The notes beneath the pieces were generated by a model that was given only the letters and a program-made list of their open reading frames with translations, searched no databases and was not told where the DNA came from. From Arenibacter hampyeongensis (GTDB lineage Bacteria > Bacteroidota > Bacteroidia > Flavobacteriales > Flavobacteriaceae), in contig NZ_PIOB01000006.1 in assembly GCF_002909255.1 (NCBI RefSeq), positions 62,001 through 126,000 of the forward strand: a stretch of DNA of 64,000 nucleotides, read 5' to 3'. Below, piece after piece: positions 8,001 through 16,348 of this stretch (position 1 is its first letter; each line of letters starts with the position of its first letter). A program made the translations under genes and the position numbers.

Positions 8001-8082
8001 TACAAGCAATGATAAGCACTGATATTAAGGCGACAAGCCCCAGTACTACTTTAGTAACTTTTTTGTAGTTTTTCATCTTCAA
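5038..8082 (-). CDS. traQ: Giant TraQ-like lipoprotein with eight Ig-like repeats
   Basis: 1014 aa, last gene of the tra operon, 5 bp after traO. N-terminal lipoprotein signal (VVLGLVALISVLIIACS, lipobox Cys about residue 27). From about residue 40 to 885 there are eight tandem segments of about 105 residues, each opening with a [F/Y]-x-F-[T/S] strand (FNFSIE, FSFLLN, LGFTIN, IPFTFS, NDFTLS, VDFLFT, NYNFTA, FDFTVG) and closing with an H-x-[I/L]-x-F-x-V-type strand. The C-terminal 115 residues contain Cys pairs (RCGGLNGC, CFAANC). Bacteroides TraQ (DUF3872) has one such unit, so this is a repeat-expanded form, probably displayed at the cell surface on the transfer apparatus. The function of TraQ itself is poorly known. 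Confidence 0.65.
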   Translation of the reverse strand: MKMKNYKKVTKVVLGLVALISVLIIACSKDFEDIILDDFDFNFSIEQPETSFVFESAKTLFSIIPEKEISTVHYYARYTTLKGKGYFMNMLGDTILENDTLNIIDKQWSYNYVAIDTGMHKINFIAWDSNAREKKLELLHYAKYASFSFLLNKGVNDFIINSKNPVNVTLLRDKETENPDNKGEFEITYQIENGTGKLYLKEEAFDAGKPFNLPKGISEMGYLPDTLGEHRLIVTAKAPDGATLTEVLLLTVLNLGFTINATAASTQVELNTNLAVAIDLRTQDEESDVAYEITHSFSSTSEGAGTVRDQNGGVMDPGKFRPIIPNSYNFTFTSTELGKRTIFFDVRDSNGQIKQDSVEIEVANIPFTFSGNSESNSVFLNERTQLNFNIKSNGNTENIDYNISYEIVEGNGRLTGINGNTLQNSTGYPVELGNFSLFYYPESLGSHQISFIVTDNYGQEVGPVNIDLETKQNDFTLSMTPSKTSEFANLPVDIIIDINEIPEGTNDTYEAFYSSGRNSSLRVNGIEYGPGEKFQLGPNNNNVVYTGTEAGQHDIVLSVESSANVTHTANTMVNYNQVDFLFTGGSQKTDISVGEITSLNFNISESIGSSEYNIRYSLNGNALIRNENGTEVSAGNIYDIPKGNFNWSLEGTDESNINLTFYVQNETGLEKTVTISIDVTPKNYNFTANATQSKVYIGETVDINFNITELGIGGDSYVMYFSSGGSNGSFEYQGNTYAAGESFNVPVGSFQGSYTGISESNHNIEFTVRSSSDVEKTADVNINFEKYEEFFDFTVGQPSQDKYENQPFLLNVVTNATSGHDTSVIYQMTFEFADMNGGYINHRGKIYREGEVIPLEYGSVAMQFYPQIDESFTINFRVENSTGISQTASESILMLKKPTAAVKGEKHNIRCGGLNGCDYVVRIYTCFAANCSEAYNGSTLQQVEVRIYNIDDRRWDTMLFNYNDARGSGVERYFELEEEPKENRLKYLDQDYEVRVQDSNGQWSNTVRGSIIRV

Positions 8083-8087
8083 AGTGT

Positions 8088-8627
8088 TTAGAACAGGAAA
8101 TAGCGAAGACCGATTCCGACAAAAGGATAAAAATTTCCTATATCGCTATTGACGTGATAGTATTCGTTGGCCTTTAGTAGAAAGGAGAAATCATTGCTGA
8201 GGGTTATTTCCCCTTCCAGTCCCAAATAGGCTCCATATATAAATTGACTTTTAGCATCTATGATCGCTCCGTTCTCAAGCAAGTTGCTGCCATTGTTAAT
8301 GACCTCGTATCCGATAATTGCCCCACCGCCAAAATTGAGGGCATACCGTTTAAAATTTTTCTGTTCCCAAATCTTGATGAAGTATCCGGGCTGTACAGTG
8401 AAAATGTTATAAGGAATATCAAACGAACCTTTATCCTCTGCAATGGCGGCAAATATGCTCAATTGCACATAACGCTCTCTGTTTACGTGGTAATTGAACG
8501 TGGCCATTATACCATAACCATCCTCCGCGTAACCCCCGCTTATTCCGACCGATGAGGCATAATTGCCACTTTGCGTGTATGCCATTGTCGTAATGAAAAG
8601 TGTCAAAACTGCTATAGAGTTCCTCAT
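8088..8627 (-). CDS. traO: Conjugal transfer protein TraO, outer-membrane beta-barrel type
   Basis: 179 aa. Signal peptide (MRNSIAVLTLFITTMAYTQ), then a beta-barrel-like pattern of alternating aromatic/glycine strands (YAEDGYGIMATFNYHV, FIYGAYLGLEGEI) ending in GLRYFLF, a C-terminal aromatic residue as in outer-membrane proteins. Position between traN and traQ and overall size match Bacteroides TraO. It probably forms or stabilises the outer-membrane part of the mating apparatus. Spacing to traN is 2 bp. Confidence 0.8.
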   Translation of the reverse strand: MRNSIAVLTLFITTMAYTQSGNYASSVGISGGYAEDGYGIMATFNYHVNRERYVQLSIFAAIAEDKGSFDIPYNIFTVQPGYFIKIWEQKNFKRYALNFGGGAIIGYEVINNGSNLLENGAIIDAKSQFIYGAYLGLEGEITLSNDFSFLLKANEYYHVNSDIGNFYPFVGIGLRYFLF

Positions 8628-8629
8628 TT

Positions 8630-9604
8630 TTAAAAGTTTATGGGATTATTGATAATTTCATGGCCAATGCGCAATGAAAGATTGCGGTTGCCGGACTCTT
8701 CGTCCAATTCCACCAGAACCTCTTTTTTCTCATCCAAGGCAAACTTTTTAAATACCACAACAAAATGGTTCTCGCTTTTTCCTGCTATGGTTTTAGGTTG
8801 TTTGTAGACAAAAACCGGTTTGAGCTCCATTTTTTGGTTACTACTGCTATTTTTATAGTTGGTTGCAATTTGATGCTTTATAAAATTGATATCCATATCA
8901 AGGCCTTCCTTGTTTTCTATCCTATATTGAAAATAAAGCTCGTCCTCGTTATAGTAGACACCTTTTAGCCATAGGAAAACATTGTCCAATCTAGAAAAAT
9001 ACCGACTGATTTTAGGCTTGTCGAATTGCATATAATAACATCGAAGGCGATAATATTCCAAGGGGTCGGATAGGTACAATTCTTTGGAAGCACTATCTTT
9101 AGAATTACCAGCAACTATTTTGTCGGAGTTTTTAATATGAGAAATAGTGTCCATTTTCTCCATTTCATTGTTAAGCTTCTCAGGTGTTGCTATCTGCAGC
9201 TGATTTTCGTTCCTTTTTTCAATTGGTTTTCCCTCAATGTTGGCAACGGCCATTTCTTGAGTGATGTACCATGTCGTTTTTTCCGGAACCGCAACTAATT
9301 CCAATACAAAATCGTAAACGTTTCCAGTATCAGTAATGACCAAATAGTTGGTTACATTTTCTTTTTCGATGGCGAGTTCATCGTAATAGAGTTTTATTAT
9401 TCGGCCACTAAATTTGCCGCCTTCCGGTTTTGGTAAGTCCACAATAAAACCGAAATCGTTGCCGATACTACTTTCCGAAATGTTTTCAGGAAAAATAAGA
9501 ATGGTCTTGAAGTCCTTGGATATTTGCAAGGTATCGCTAGAGGCTTGGCCAACCAACGTATACCCTGAAAATAGGACCGATATGAGCAATAGTGCATTCA
9601 TCAT
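8630..9604 (-). CDS. traN: Conjugative transposon protein TraN (DUF4138)
   Basis: 324 aa. Signal peptide (LLLISVLFSGYTLVGQA). The N-terminal half resembles the TraN family opening, where a beta-rich domain begins with an ILIFPENI-type strand. The C-terminal domain (PKTIAGKSENHFVVVFKKF, then LVELDEESGNRNLSLRI) matches the DUF4138 end. In the CTnDOT-type T4SS, TraN is an essential periplasmic/outer-membrane partner of TraM and TraO, a VirB9-like role by position. A linker of about 50 residues is rich in Lys/Glu/Ser. Flanked 2 bp on each side by traM and traO, so it is cotranscribed. Confidence 0.85.
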   Translation of the reverse strand: MMNALLLISVLFSGYTLVGQASSDTLQISKDFKTILIFPENISESSIGNDFGFIVDLPKPEGGKFSGRIIKLYYDELAIEKENVTNYLVITDTGNVYDFVLELVAVPEKTTWYITQEMAVANIEGKPIEKRNENQLQIATPEKLNNEMEKMDTISHIKNSDKIVAGNSKDSASKELYLSDPLEYYRLRCYYMQFDKPKISRYFSRLDNVFLWLKGVYYNEDELYFQYRIENKEGLDMDINFIKHQIATNYKNSSSNQKMELKPVFVYKQPKTIAGKSENHFVVVFKKFALDEKKEVLVELDEESGNRNLSLRIGHEIINNPINF

Positions 9605-9606
9605 CT

Positions 9607-10617
9607 CTATATTTTTTTTGGTTTTAGAATTACACGGTCTCCATTTACCAAAAGTATCTTGTCTTTCTGTTTGTATTTTTTCTTTTGGAAAAAATTGCCA
9701 AAGGTGCGTACCAGGTTTTGTGCCAATGGAATTTCTACTGTTTCGCCGACAGCCTCCGATAATTCGTTTACACTTTGTTGTTGAATATCGGCTGTGAATT
9801 CCTGCAACAATTGACCCGCTCGCTCATTGTGCAATCCGACCATGCCATCTTCCTGATCAATTGCGGTCAATTCCATTGCTAAATTGTCAATATTGGTTAT
9901 CTCCAATAAAACCCTTGATCCCTTAACGTTGGCAGTTGCATAAACAAATGTATTCTTAGGGAATCGCCTACCCTTGTAATAGATATCATCCTTTAAGATC
10001 AGGGTAACACGGTTACCCGGTAAAATAAACTGGTCACGGTAAATTGCTGCATCGAATGCTATTGCATTCGTCTTGGAGTCGGTGGATGGTTCTGTATAAG
10101 GAGCGGAATAATCCTGACTACGGGCAAGACGTTGATCCCTTGCTTGCATTAATAAATTTCTGTATTCCAGTTTTTTTTGTGCATCCGTGGTTTTGGAAGT
10201 GTACTCGGGAATAATGGATTCGGGATATGAAGTGTCCTTGACACTCCTATTGCTACTGTTTTCCATTTCATCCAAAGAAAAGTTATTGAGTTCCTCTAAA
10301 ATACGTTCTAACGAATCATTCTCATTCTTGGTTTCTAAAATACTCTTGAAGAGTCCTTTTGACCTCAATTGATCTAGTGAATCTTGCTGTAACTTTTTGT
10401 AAATATCGTTAGGTTTCGTAGCATCGAGTTGTTTGTTATGGTCTGGCAAATTATTGTTGTACGCATCGTCAATGTTACTTTTTTGCTTGTCCTTACCCAT
10501 AGAACTGATACTGGTCATTACAAAGAATACTGCCAGAAGAACTATAATAGGGGCAAAGAAAGCGAACAGTCTATGCCGTTTTATCCAAAGATTGAATTGG
10601 TCAATTCTGCGGTTCAT
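9607..10617 (-). CDS. traM: Conjugative transposon protein TraM, VirB10-like
   Basis: 336 aa. One N-terminal membrane anchor (residues about 18-38, LFAFFAPIIVLLAVFFVMTS), a long polar linker (about 40-195), then a C-terminal beta domain with the TraM/VirB10 pattern IYRDQFILPGNRVTLILKDD and KNTFVYATANVKGSRVLLEI. This is the expected layout for an inner-membrane protein that spans the periplasm and gates the T4SS outer-membrane core. It lies 10 bp after traK and 2 bp before traN. Confidence 0.9.
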   Translation of the reverse strand: MNRRIDQFNLWIKRHRLFAFFAPIIVLLAVFFVMTSISSMGKDKQKSNIDDAYNNNLPDHNKQLDATKPNDIYKKLQQDSLDQLRSKGLFKSILETKNENDSLERILEELNNFSLDEMENSSNRSVKDTSYPESIIPEYTSKTTDAQKKLEYRNLLMQARDQRLARSQDYSAPYTEPSTDSKTNAIAFDAAIYRDQFILPGNRVTLILKDDIYYKGRRFPKNTFVYATANVKGSRVLLEITNIDNLAMELTAIDQEDGMVGLHNERAGQLLQEFTADIQQQSVNELSEAVGETVEIPLAQNLVRTFGNFFQKKKYKQKDKILLVNGDRVILKPKKI

Positions 10618-10627
10618 AGGTTGGTAA

Positions 10628-11245
10628 TTACAAATCTTGGTTGTTTAAAACGTCGAACTTTATAATCTTAAGTCCGTTCAAATTATTTGGAGTTGAGTTG
10701 GTCTCTACCAAGTACCCTTTGGTTATCATATTCCGATATTCCACATTGCCACTCTTTAAAATCCTTTGTTTTCCAACGAATCGAAATGGAAATGGATATT
10801 CGGAGTAATCCACGAAAATTGAATCCTTTTCTATCTCTATCGAATAGCCACTTTTGGCGATATCCTCGTAATAGTTTTGATCGATCAAACGATTGTACAG
10901 CCTTTGTACCGAATGATCGGCCATATACAGCGCCTTATCTTCGATATTTCTCTTGATATGGCGTAAATCGGGTTCCAACGCAAAAAACAATTCATGGAAA
11001 TTGGCAATATGGCCTTCACATAAAATATCTATTGCCCGCTTGTAGTCCTTTATCCTGACGGCAGCCAGCTTCTGGCCGTTATCGAGCAGATAGAAATTGT
11101 TTTTGGCGCTCTCGTTCGTCTTGTAGGTATAAAAGATATTGAGGATAGTGGTTACGAACGTGAGAATTAAAGATACATATAGCACTTTATTACTCCTACT
11201 ACCAATCTTGCTTAAATCGTTGAAAATCTTATAATTACCGTCCAT
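10628..11245 (-). CDS. traK: Conjugative transposon protein TraK, VirB8/TrbF-like
   Basis: 205 aa. A single membrane segment (residues about 20-42, VLYVSLILTFVTTILNIFYTY) follows a short cytoplasmic tail, and the rest is the periplasmic domain. The pattern RPxxxxDHVRxFHxxFFxxxPD of the TraK family appears as RAIDILCEGHIANFHELFFALEPD. VirB8-like proteins nucleate the inner-membrane assembly of the T4SS. The gene lies between traJ and traM in the conserved order. Confidence 0.9.
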   Translation of the reverse strand: MDGNYKIFNDLSKIGSRSNKVLYVSLILTFVTTILNIFYTYKTNESAKNNFYLLDNGQKLAAVRIKDYKRAIDILCEGHIANFHELFFALEPDLRHIKRNIEDKALYMADHSVQRLYNRLIDQNYYEDIAKSGYSIEIEKDSIFVDYSEYPFPFRFVGKQRILKSGNVEYRNMITKGYLVETNSTPNNLNGLKIIKFDVLNNQDL

Positions 11246-11291
11246 CTGTTTTTTTGATATCGTTTAAAGTCAATTTTTATCGTTAAACTGC

Positions 11292-12203
11292 TTATTGTAT
11301 TAGGGTTCTTACTCCCTTTGTAGCTCCTCCCGTGTTGGCATCAACTGTCGTTTGTGCTACTTTTTTCACATAGTGTTTAGTCCGATCCTTCAAATGGCTG
11401 GCACTGACGTTCATTCCCTGCACGATGAAGTTGGATAATATAGGGGCCTTTAGATAAACGAAAACGTTCATTAACATCAACAAACCGCAGGTGAGCACTA
11501 AACCTAAATTTGCATCTCCTTCGGACAGTAATGAGTCTATCAGCTTATCCAATACGTGCAGCATAAAGTTATCAATAAGGTGAAGCATGGGTATCCAGAG
11601 GCAGACACTCATGAATTTTTGTAGCCATGCCTTCCACATACCTGAAAATACTGGTATGAAGGACAACCCTATATTCAATGGCCCAAATATTATCAACACG
11701 AACAAATACACTACGGACATCGCTTTTATTCCCACAAATACAATTGCAGAAATGACCGATGCAATGGCTGTAACCCCAGATGTGATAGCCCCGAGAACAA
11801 GTATTTGAATAGCCTCCGGATCGCCCTGTAACAGAACCCAGGATACCCCAAAATCCACCATAGCAGTTGTCTGGGCCACCAGGATTTTAATATGGAGGAC
11901 GTCCCATGAAATATCATTAGCCTTTAGGGACATTCCAATTCCTTGGTAGAATTCAAGAATGGTCCTTGTCAGGGCCCGATAATTAAAAAGGACAAAGGCC
12001 AATGGCATCCATTTGAGATGTTCGAAAATATCAGCTCGCTTATCCTTATTGAGAAACACTAGAATGGCAACTACTGAGATACCAATACATGCGAAAACCT
12101 GACCGATTTCTATCATCGGGTCTACAACTTCGTAGGCATCTAAAATATATTGATCAAAAAGTTCATTGACCGATTCCCGTATTCCTTTGTCAGTGATGTT
12201 CAT
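11292..12203 (-). CDS. traJ: Conjugative transposon protein TraJ, VirB6/TrbL-like
   Basis: 303 aa polytopic membrane protein with about six hydrophobic segments (for example VFACIGISVVAILVFL, VVYLFVLIIFGPLNIGLSF, LGLVLTCGLLMLMNVFVYL). The block GPLNIGLSFIPVFSGMWKAW followed by a membrane helix is the TraJ family hallmark. It forms the inner-membrane channel platform. The cytoplasmic tail is basic. It starts 7 bp after the preceding coiled-coil gene. Confidence 0.88.
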   Translation of the reverse strand: MNITDKGIRESVNELFDQYILDAYEVVDPMIEIGQVFACIGISVVAILVFLNKDKRADIFEHLKWMPLAFVLFNYRALTRTILEFYQGIGMSLKANDISWDVLHIKILVAQTTAMVDFGVSWVLLQGDPEAIQILVLGAITSGVTAIASVISAIVFVGIKAMSVVYLFVLIIFGPLNIGLSFIPVFSGMWKAWLQKFMSVCLWIPMLHLIDNFMLHVLDKLIDSLLSEGDANLGLVLTCGLLMLMNVFVYLKAPILSNFIVQGMNVSASHLKDRTKHYVKKVAQTTVDANTGGATKGVRTLIQ

Positions 12204-12210
12204 ACCATGA

Positions 12211-12828
12211 TTAGTTTTTATTCATATTGATCAGTGTGCGGCGAGATTCTCGGAGGGAATTGATTTGTGATAGTTTATGATTGTAAACAATTAGGTTGTC
12301 CAAAATGGTTTCCAGTTTAAGGTTAATGGCATTGACCTTCTTTAGCCGTTCTTCAGGCAAAATGATGGCTTTGGTATTTATAATCTCATTGCATTGTTGA
12401 AATAGATTTTTAGTCTCCAAAAGAGCATTGGCGGCATAACCAAAAAATTCATCGATTTCCTTTCGCTCCAAATATTCCAATTCTTGGACAGTCTGTTTGG
12501 AAGTTCTATATGCTTCGAGAATCTTTGTTTTTAGTTCTATGGCCAAGCTCACATCTGTCGATCCGGTCACGTATTTGGGTGCCTGTTTCTTAGCTTCCAA
12601 TTCTTCTTTCAGAATTTCTCTGGATTTAGAGGTTTCATTATTGTTTTTCTCCATTAGATTAATCAATTGGGACAAGTTTTTGTTTACAGCTTTTAGCTCT
12701 AGGTTGATATTCATGAGCTGGCTGTTGACCATCCCAACGCTAGTGTTGGTGGCAACATCTGTTACTGGAATCTGGGAAAAAAGCGCCAGGTGCAGCAATA
12801 GGCTCAGAATTACTGGAGTTAGTTTCAT
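12211..12828 (-). CDS. Periplasmic coiled-coil transfer protein at the TraI/VirB5 position
   Basis: 205 aa from the ATG at 12828. Twelve in-frame codons further upstream overlap traG, but the signal peptide (KLTPVILSLLLHLALFSQ) begins at this Met. The mature protein is almost wholly helical with heptad-like stretches (NSQLMNINLELKAVNKNLSQ, ALLETKNLFQQCNEIINTK). Between traG and traJ, Bacteroides elements carry TraI (DUF4141), a VirB5-like minor pilus component; this gene occupies that slot. Sequence resemblance to DUF4141 is only suggestive, so the name is positional. Confidence 0.6.
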   Translation of the reverse strand: MKLTPVILSLLLHLALFSQIPVTDVATNTSVGMVNSQLMNINLELKAVNKNLSQLINLMEKNNNETSKSREILKEELEAKKQAPKYVTGSTDVSLAIELKTKILEAYRTSKQTVQELEYLERKEIDEFFGYAANALLETKNLFQQCNEIINTKAIILPEERLKKVNAINLKLETILDNLIVYNHKLSQINSLRESRRTLINMNKN

Positions 12829-12841
12829 TTTTTTTTTGGTT

Positions 12842-15376
12842 TTATGGAATATTGTCAAAGGCATAAGCCTTAGCCGTCAACTCCCAATTTTTATGATTTT
12901 TATTGTATAGTTGTTTGATCTTAGCACTTTCGTTGGGGTTGGTTTCATAGATACACTTTTCTTCCAAAGACGTTTCCACGCCATACACCTTTACCATGTC
13001 CATCCAACAAAATGCAACCTCACGGAATTTCCTGTCTTTTGGTAGGTCTTTGTTGAGAGAAAGAACGAGTTGTTTCTGTTTTTCACCCAATCCCATTAGG
13101 GACTGTATTTTATCAAAGGATCGGGCAAAGTCGCGCATATCCAAAAACACTTTTATATGCGAATTAACCACAATAGCATTTTTGATAATTTCAGAGGATA
13201 TAAAATCATCAACTTTTTGGGAAATGAAGATTGGCTGGCCGCCCAGCTTTCTGGCCATTCTGGACTGGTTGTTAAAGTAGTGTACAAGTTCCGGTCTTAC
13301 TAGAGCCTTCCAGGCTTCGTCGACGGCCAGTATTTTATTAATGGATAATTTTGTAGGGTCGTGCATCTTCTTGTTGAATATTTCCATAATCATCAAGGCG
13401 GTAATAGGAAACAGCAGTTCGTTATCGATCAATTTGCCCAATTTGAAATAGATAATCTTTTCATCACTTAGGCTGGAAATCCGATCGTCCAATTTGTTCA
13501 GTAAGCTTCCCCTAGTGCCATTGGCATAGTATTTTTCCAAAAGGAACATGAACACATCAGAATCGAACTTTTCCTTTGGGACTTTTTTAGTTTTAATATA
13601 GGTTGCAATGTGGATTTTGCAGTATTCAAAAAAGGTATCGAACTTATAATTTTTGTCTCCATTTTTCCACATCCATTCGTAATAGTCGGTAATCAAAAAT
13701 TCCAAAACGGTATTTGTTATTTCTGATCCGCCTATAATCCCATCCTGACCAATAATCAATTTTAGAAGGGTTACAAGGTAAACCAACTTTCCTTGAGCTA
13801 AAGTTTTGCCCTTGACGTCGCTTTCAAGAGAATCATATTTGTCCAATAAAAAGGGGTTGAATGTAAACGGCTTTTCATCATCGTGCTGCAACGTTACACC
13901 GCCAAATACTTCAGTAAGTCTATCGTATGAGTTGCCATCTTCCATAATTATGGCCTCCGCGCCCTGTCTTAGTTCGGAAGCAAAATAATGATTGCCTAAA
14001 TAAGACTTGCCACCACCCGACCCTGAGGCGACCAACATGCCCCGATTGAAGATCCAATCTTTTTTTTCTGGTTCCCTGTACACAGATACTGAAAGCGGTT
14101 GGCCAGTAACACGGTCAACCAATCGCAATCCATCAACAGCACTGGTTGCATCTTTATAACCGCCTTCAAGATAGAGTAGGGCCGTGGCCATATCGCTGGG
14201 CATGGGCAAGTACATATCGGAAGATATCCCGATCGCGTTACCAGCTATTCCTGCAAAGAAAAGGTTCTTTCGGTCAATGGTGTTGTGTTTGGCATTTATC
14301 TTTAGTTTTTTGAAAGCGCCTGTAATGGAGTTTTCCATTTGCTTGGGCGGATTCCCTACTTCTTCAAAACCAAAAACATTGAGATGGTAAAAAACAGATT
14401 CCTTATGATTTTCCAAAATTTCTTTGGTATAATCATAAATCTGGTCCGCATAGATGGCATTGCTGTCATCTTTTTTGCCATTACCGAATCGTAGAAAGCT
14501 TTTGGCTTTTTTTCTTAAGCCTGTCAGGACTTTTTCTTGATTTGGAATATAGATATATTGGTTAATAATGTGCTCATGAGGAACTTTGAAACCTAAAGAA
14601 AAAAGATTGCCTATAGGAAACCGGTTTTGTCGGGTAGTGAATTTTCCATAAAATTCGTAGGTGCCGATATGGTCCTTATTAAACTGATCCAAATTTTCAA
14701 GGGTAAAAAACTGTCCTTGTTTATTTCCCACATGTATGGTATTGCTGTCAAAATCTACATCCACCAAATTTGTGCTATTTTCCTTAAGACCAAAGTATTT
14801 AGCATAAAGTCCATTTTGGGAAAACAGGTCGTCGTATGCCAGAATATTCGATTCTATGAGTCCGGAAGAATTGATCAGATTGTTCACGTTCTGTACCTGA
14901 GCTTCAAAATCTGTTAGCATACTACTATTGATAAATTCATTGGGAATGGTTTGTGTCAAATAAAAATCCCGGTTTTTCTCTAAAAAGGAGTTCGCCCGTT
15001 TGGAACTGTATTTGATATAGTTTTCTGGGACAACACTGATATATAAATAGTGCGTACCAACTAAATATGGGCGATTTTGAAAATGTTTTTCGTTTGCCCT
15101 TTCCATCATATCGCCCTGCAGTCTTTCTGATATGGGCGTATAGTTTTCCTGGAGGAAGAAATCTTGCCTATGCAAGAGTCTATTTGGGCCTAAAATATTT
15201 ATGATGTTCAAGAAAAGTTCTTGAAGGGTTCCATAGTCTTTGGTGTCCAATGTGAACACTTCGGGTAGAATAAGCTGTAATGGAATTGTTAAACATCCCC
15301 TTTCTTTTGATATTACGGCCTGCCGTTCGTATCCGTATATAGGGAATGCATCCCAAAGAGCTACCTGTTTTCCCAT
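12842..15376 (-). CDS. traG: TraG, VirB4-type conjugation ATPase
   Basis: 844 aa. N-terminal half is the VirB4/CagE-type domain; the C-terminal half is the RecA-like motor with Walker A SGSGGGKS at about residues 450-458 and Walker B ILAVDEAW near residue 685, followed by QSRMARKLGG and IFISQKVDDF motifs typical of this family. It powers pilus/secretion assembly at the inner membrane. The start overlaps traF by 16 bp, and the next gene starts 13 bp past its stop. Length matches Bacteroidota TraG. Confidence 0.95.
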   Translation of the reverse strand: MGKQVALWDAFPIYGYERQAVISKERGCLTIPLQLILPEVFTLDTKDYGTLQELFLNIINILGPNRLLHRQDFFLQENYTPISERLQGDMMERANEKHFQNRPYLVGTHYLYISVVPENYIKYSSKRANSFLEKNRDFYLTQTIPNEFINSSMLTDFEAQVQNVNNLINSSGLIESNILAYDDLFSQNGLYAKYFGLKENSTNLVDVDFDSNTIHVGNKQGQFFTLENLDQFNKDHIGTYEFYGKFTTRQNRFPIGNLFSLGFKVPHEHIINQYIYIPNQEKVLTGLRKKAKSFLRFGNGKKDDSNAIYADQIYDYTKEILENHKESVFYHLNVFGFEEVGNPPKQMENSITGAFKKLKINAKHNTIDRKNLFFAGIAGNAIGISSDMYLPMPSDMATALLYLEGGYKDATSAVDGLRLVDRVTGQPLSVSVYREPEKKDWIFNRGMLVASGSGGGKSYLGNHYFASELRQGAEAIIMEDGNSYDRLTEVFGGVTLQHDDEKPFTFNPFLLDKYDSLESDVKGKTLAQGKLVYLVTLLKLIIGQDGIIGGSEITNTVLEFLITDYYEWMWKNGDKNYKFDTFFEYCKIHIATYIKTKKVPKEKFDSDVFMFLLEKYYANGTRGSLLNKLDDRISSLSDEKIIYFKLGKLIDNELLFPITALMIMEIFNKKMHDPTKLSINKILAVDEAWKALVRPELVHYFNNQSRMARKLGGQPIFISQKVDDFISSEIIKNAIVVNSHIKVFLDMRDFARSFDKIQSLMGLGEKQKQLVLSLNKDLPKDRKFREVAFCWMDMVKVYGVETSLEEKCIYETNPNESAKIKQLYNKNHKNWELTAKAYAFDNIP

Positions 15377-15684
15377 AACAATAGATTTTTATAGTCATTG
15401 GCTACTTTGATGGAATCAGGTTTGGAAGCATCGGCAAGTTTTTTAACAAAGCCATTGGCGCCATAGGTCCTAGAGTAGAATAACAGGATCATGAATACGA
15501 CGACAATTGCTATACCAGTAATTAGCAAGGCCAACAACATAGAAATAAAAACGGATAGGACAAGGCCTGTTATGATTGCCGCCGTACCAAGGTATACGCA
15601 GTAAAAAATGTATTTTGCGTTGAGACCTTTGTAATAGACATCTTTTTGCAGCCCTTTCTTTATAGGAATGTGGCAGTTTTCCAT
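15361..15684 (-). CDS. traF: TraF (DUF4133), VirB3-like inner-membrane protein
   Basis: 107 aa. Two adjacent membrane helices (about residues 27-75: YIFYCVYLGTAAIITGLVL and ISMLLALLITGIAIVVVFMI) followed by a cytoplasmic tail with YGANGFVKKLADASKP, matching the DUF4133 motif (YGxxGLmKxxA). VirB3-like proteins associate with VirB4, consistent with its 16-bp overlap with traG. An N-terminal GLNAKYI motif is also typical. Confidence 0.88.
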   Translation of the reverse strand: MENCHIPIKKGLQKDVYYKGLNAKYIFYCVYLGTAAIITGLVLSVFISMLLALLITGIAIVVVFMILLFYSRTYGANGFVKKLADASKPDSIKVANDYKNLLLWENR

Positions 15685-15696
15685 AATACGGGAAAT

Positions 15697-16017
15697 TTAG
15701 ATGTTAGCTATTTCCTCACCTATGGCGATCAGAGCAAAAAAAATGGCGATACCAATAATAATCTTGCCCAATTTATTGGCCAGGTCCGTCTGCTGATCTC
15801 GAATATAGAGATAGGTCAAACCGGTTATGGCAATGGCCACACCAGCAATAACCTTAATAATATCGACAATTTCCCTGGAGAGGTTTTTCGAATCGTTCTT
15901 GAAATCCTGTGCTTCCTGAAGCAGTTGATCGAATTGACCATAGGAGCACACGGTTATGGATAGCAGAATTAAAAAAAGAAGAAATGTTTCAATTTTCGGA
16001 TTCCGGCGGTATTTCAT
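15697..16017 (-). CDS. traE: TraE (DUF4134), VirB2-like pilin candidate
   Basis: 106 aa from the ATG at 16017. An upstream in-frame ATG at 16056 would add 13 basic residues and lengthen the overlap with the previous gene. Signal/membrane segment FLLFLILLSITVCSYGQ, then a helical region, then two C-terminal hydrophobic segments (IVDIIKVIAGVAIAITGLTY and LGKIIIGIAIFFALIAIG). This is the VirB2-like layout of DUF4134. It probably forms the conjugative pilus or channel subunit. traF follows 12 bp later. Confidence 0.85.
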   Translation of the reverse strand: MKYRRNPKIETFLLFLILLSITVCSYGQFDQLLQEAQDFKNDSKNLSREIVDIIKVIAGVAIAITGLTYLYIRDQQTDLANKLGKIIIGIAIFFALIAIGEEIANI

Positions 16018-16339
16018 TGGCCGTATCCTTGTTGCGGATGACTTTGAGTTTTTCATGCTTTTTGCGAGTTATGGAATTTGAATCATCTTCAAATGAACCC
16101 TCTCTAAAAGCTTCCAAAAGTTTAGAAGTGTCTTCCACTTCGTTTATCTGGTCGAGTACAGCGTTTAAATCGGTCTTATCATTATCTGATTTATATACAA
16201 ATTTATCATTTAAACGCAAATAATCTAATTTTTTTGAATGTTTTTTTGTTTTTATGCTTTTTTTGGATAATAGCACCCACGTGATATACCCGTACCAAAC
16301 AAGGGCAAGACCGAACAATATGTACCAGTAACTGCTCAA
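15989..16339 (-). CDS. Small membrane-anchored hypothetical tra-operon protein
   Basis: 116 aa. One N-terminal membrane helix (YWYILFGLALVWYGYITWVLL), then a charged cytoplasmic region rich in Lys, Asp and Glu. It sits between the DUF3408-like gene (9 bp gap) and traE (overlapping about 29 bp at the chosen start), so it is in the operon. I recognise no family. A scaffolding or regulatory role in pilus assembly is possible but unsupported. Confidence 0.6.
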   Translation of the reverse strand: MSSYWYILFGLALVWYGYITWVLLSKKSIKTKKHSKKLDYLRLNDKFVYKSDNDKTDLNAVLDQINEVEDTSKLLEAFREGSFEDDSNSITRKKHEKLKVIRNKDTANEIPPESEN

Positions 16340-16348
16340 ATTTCAGTT

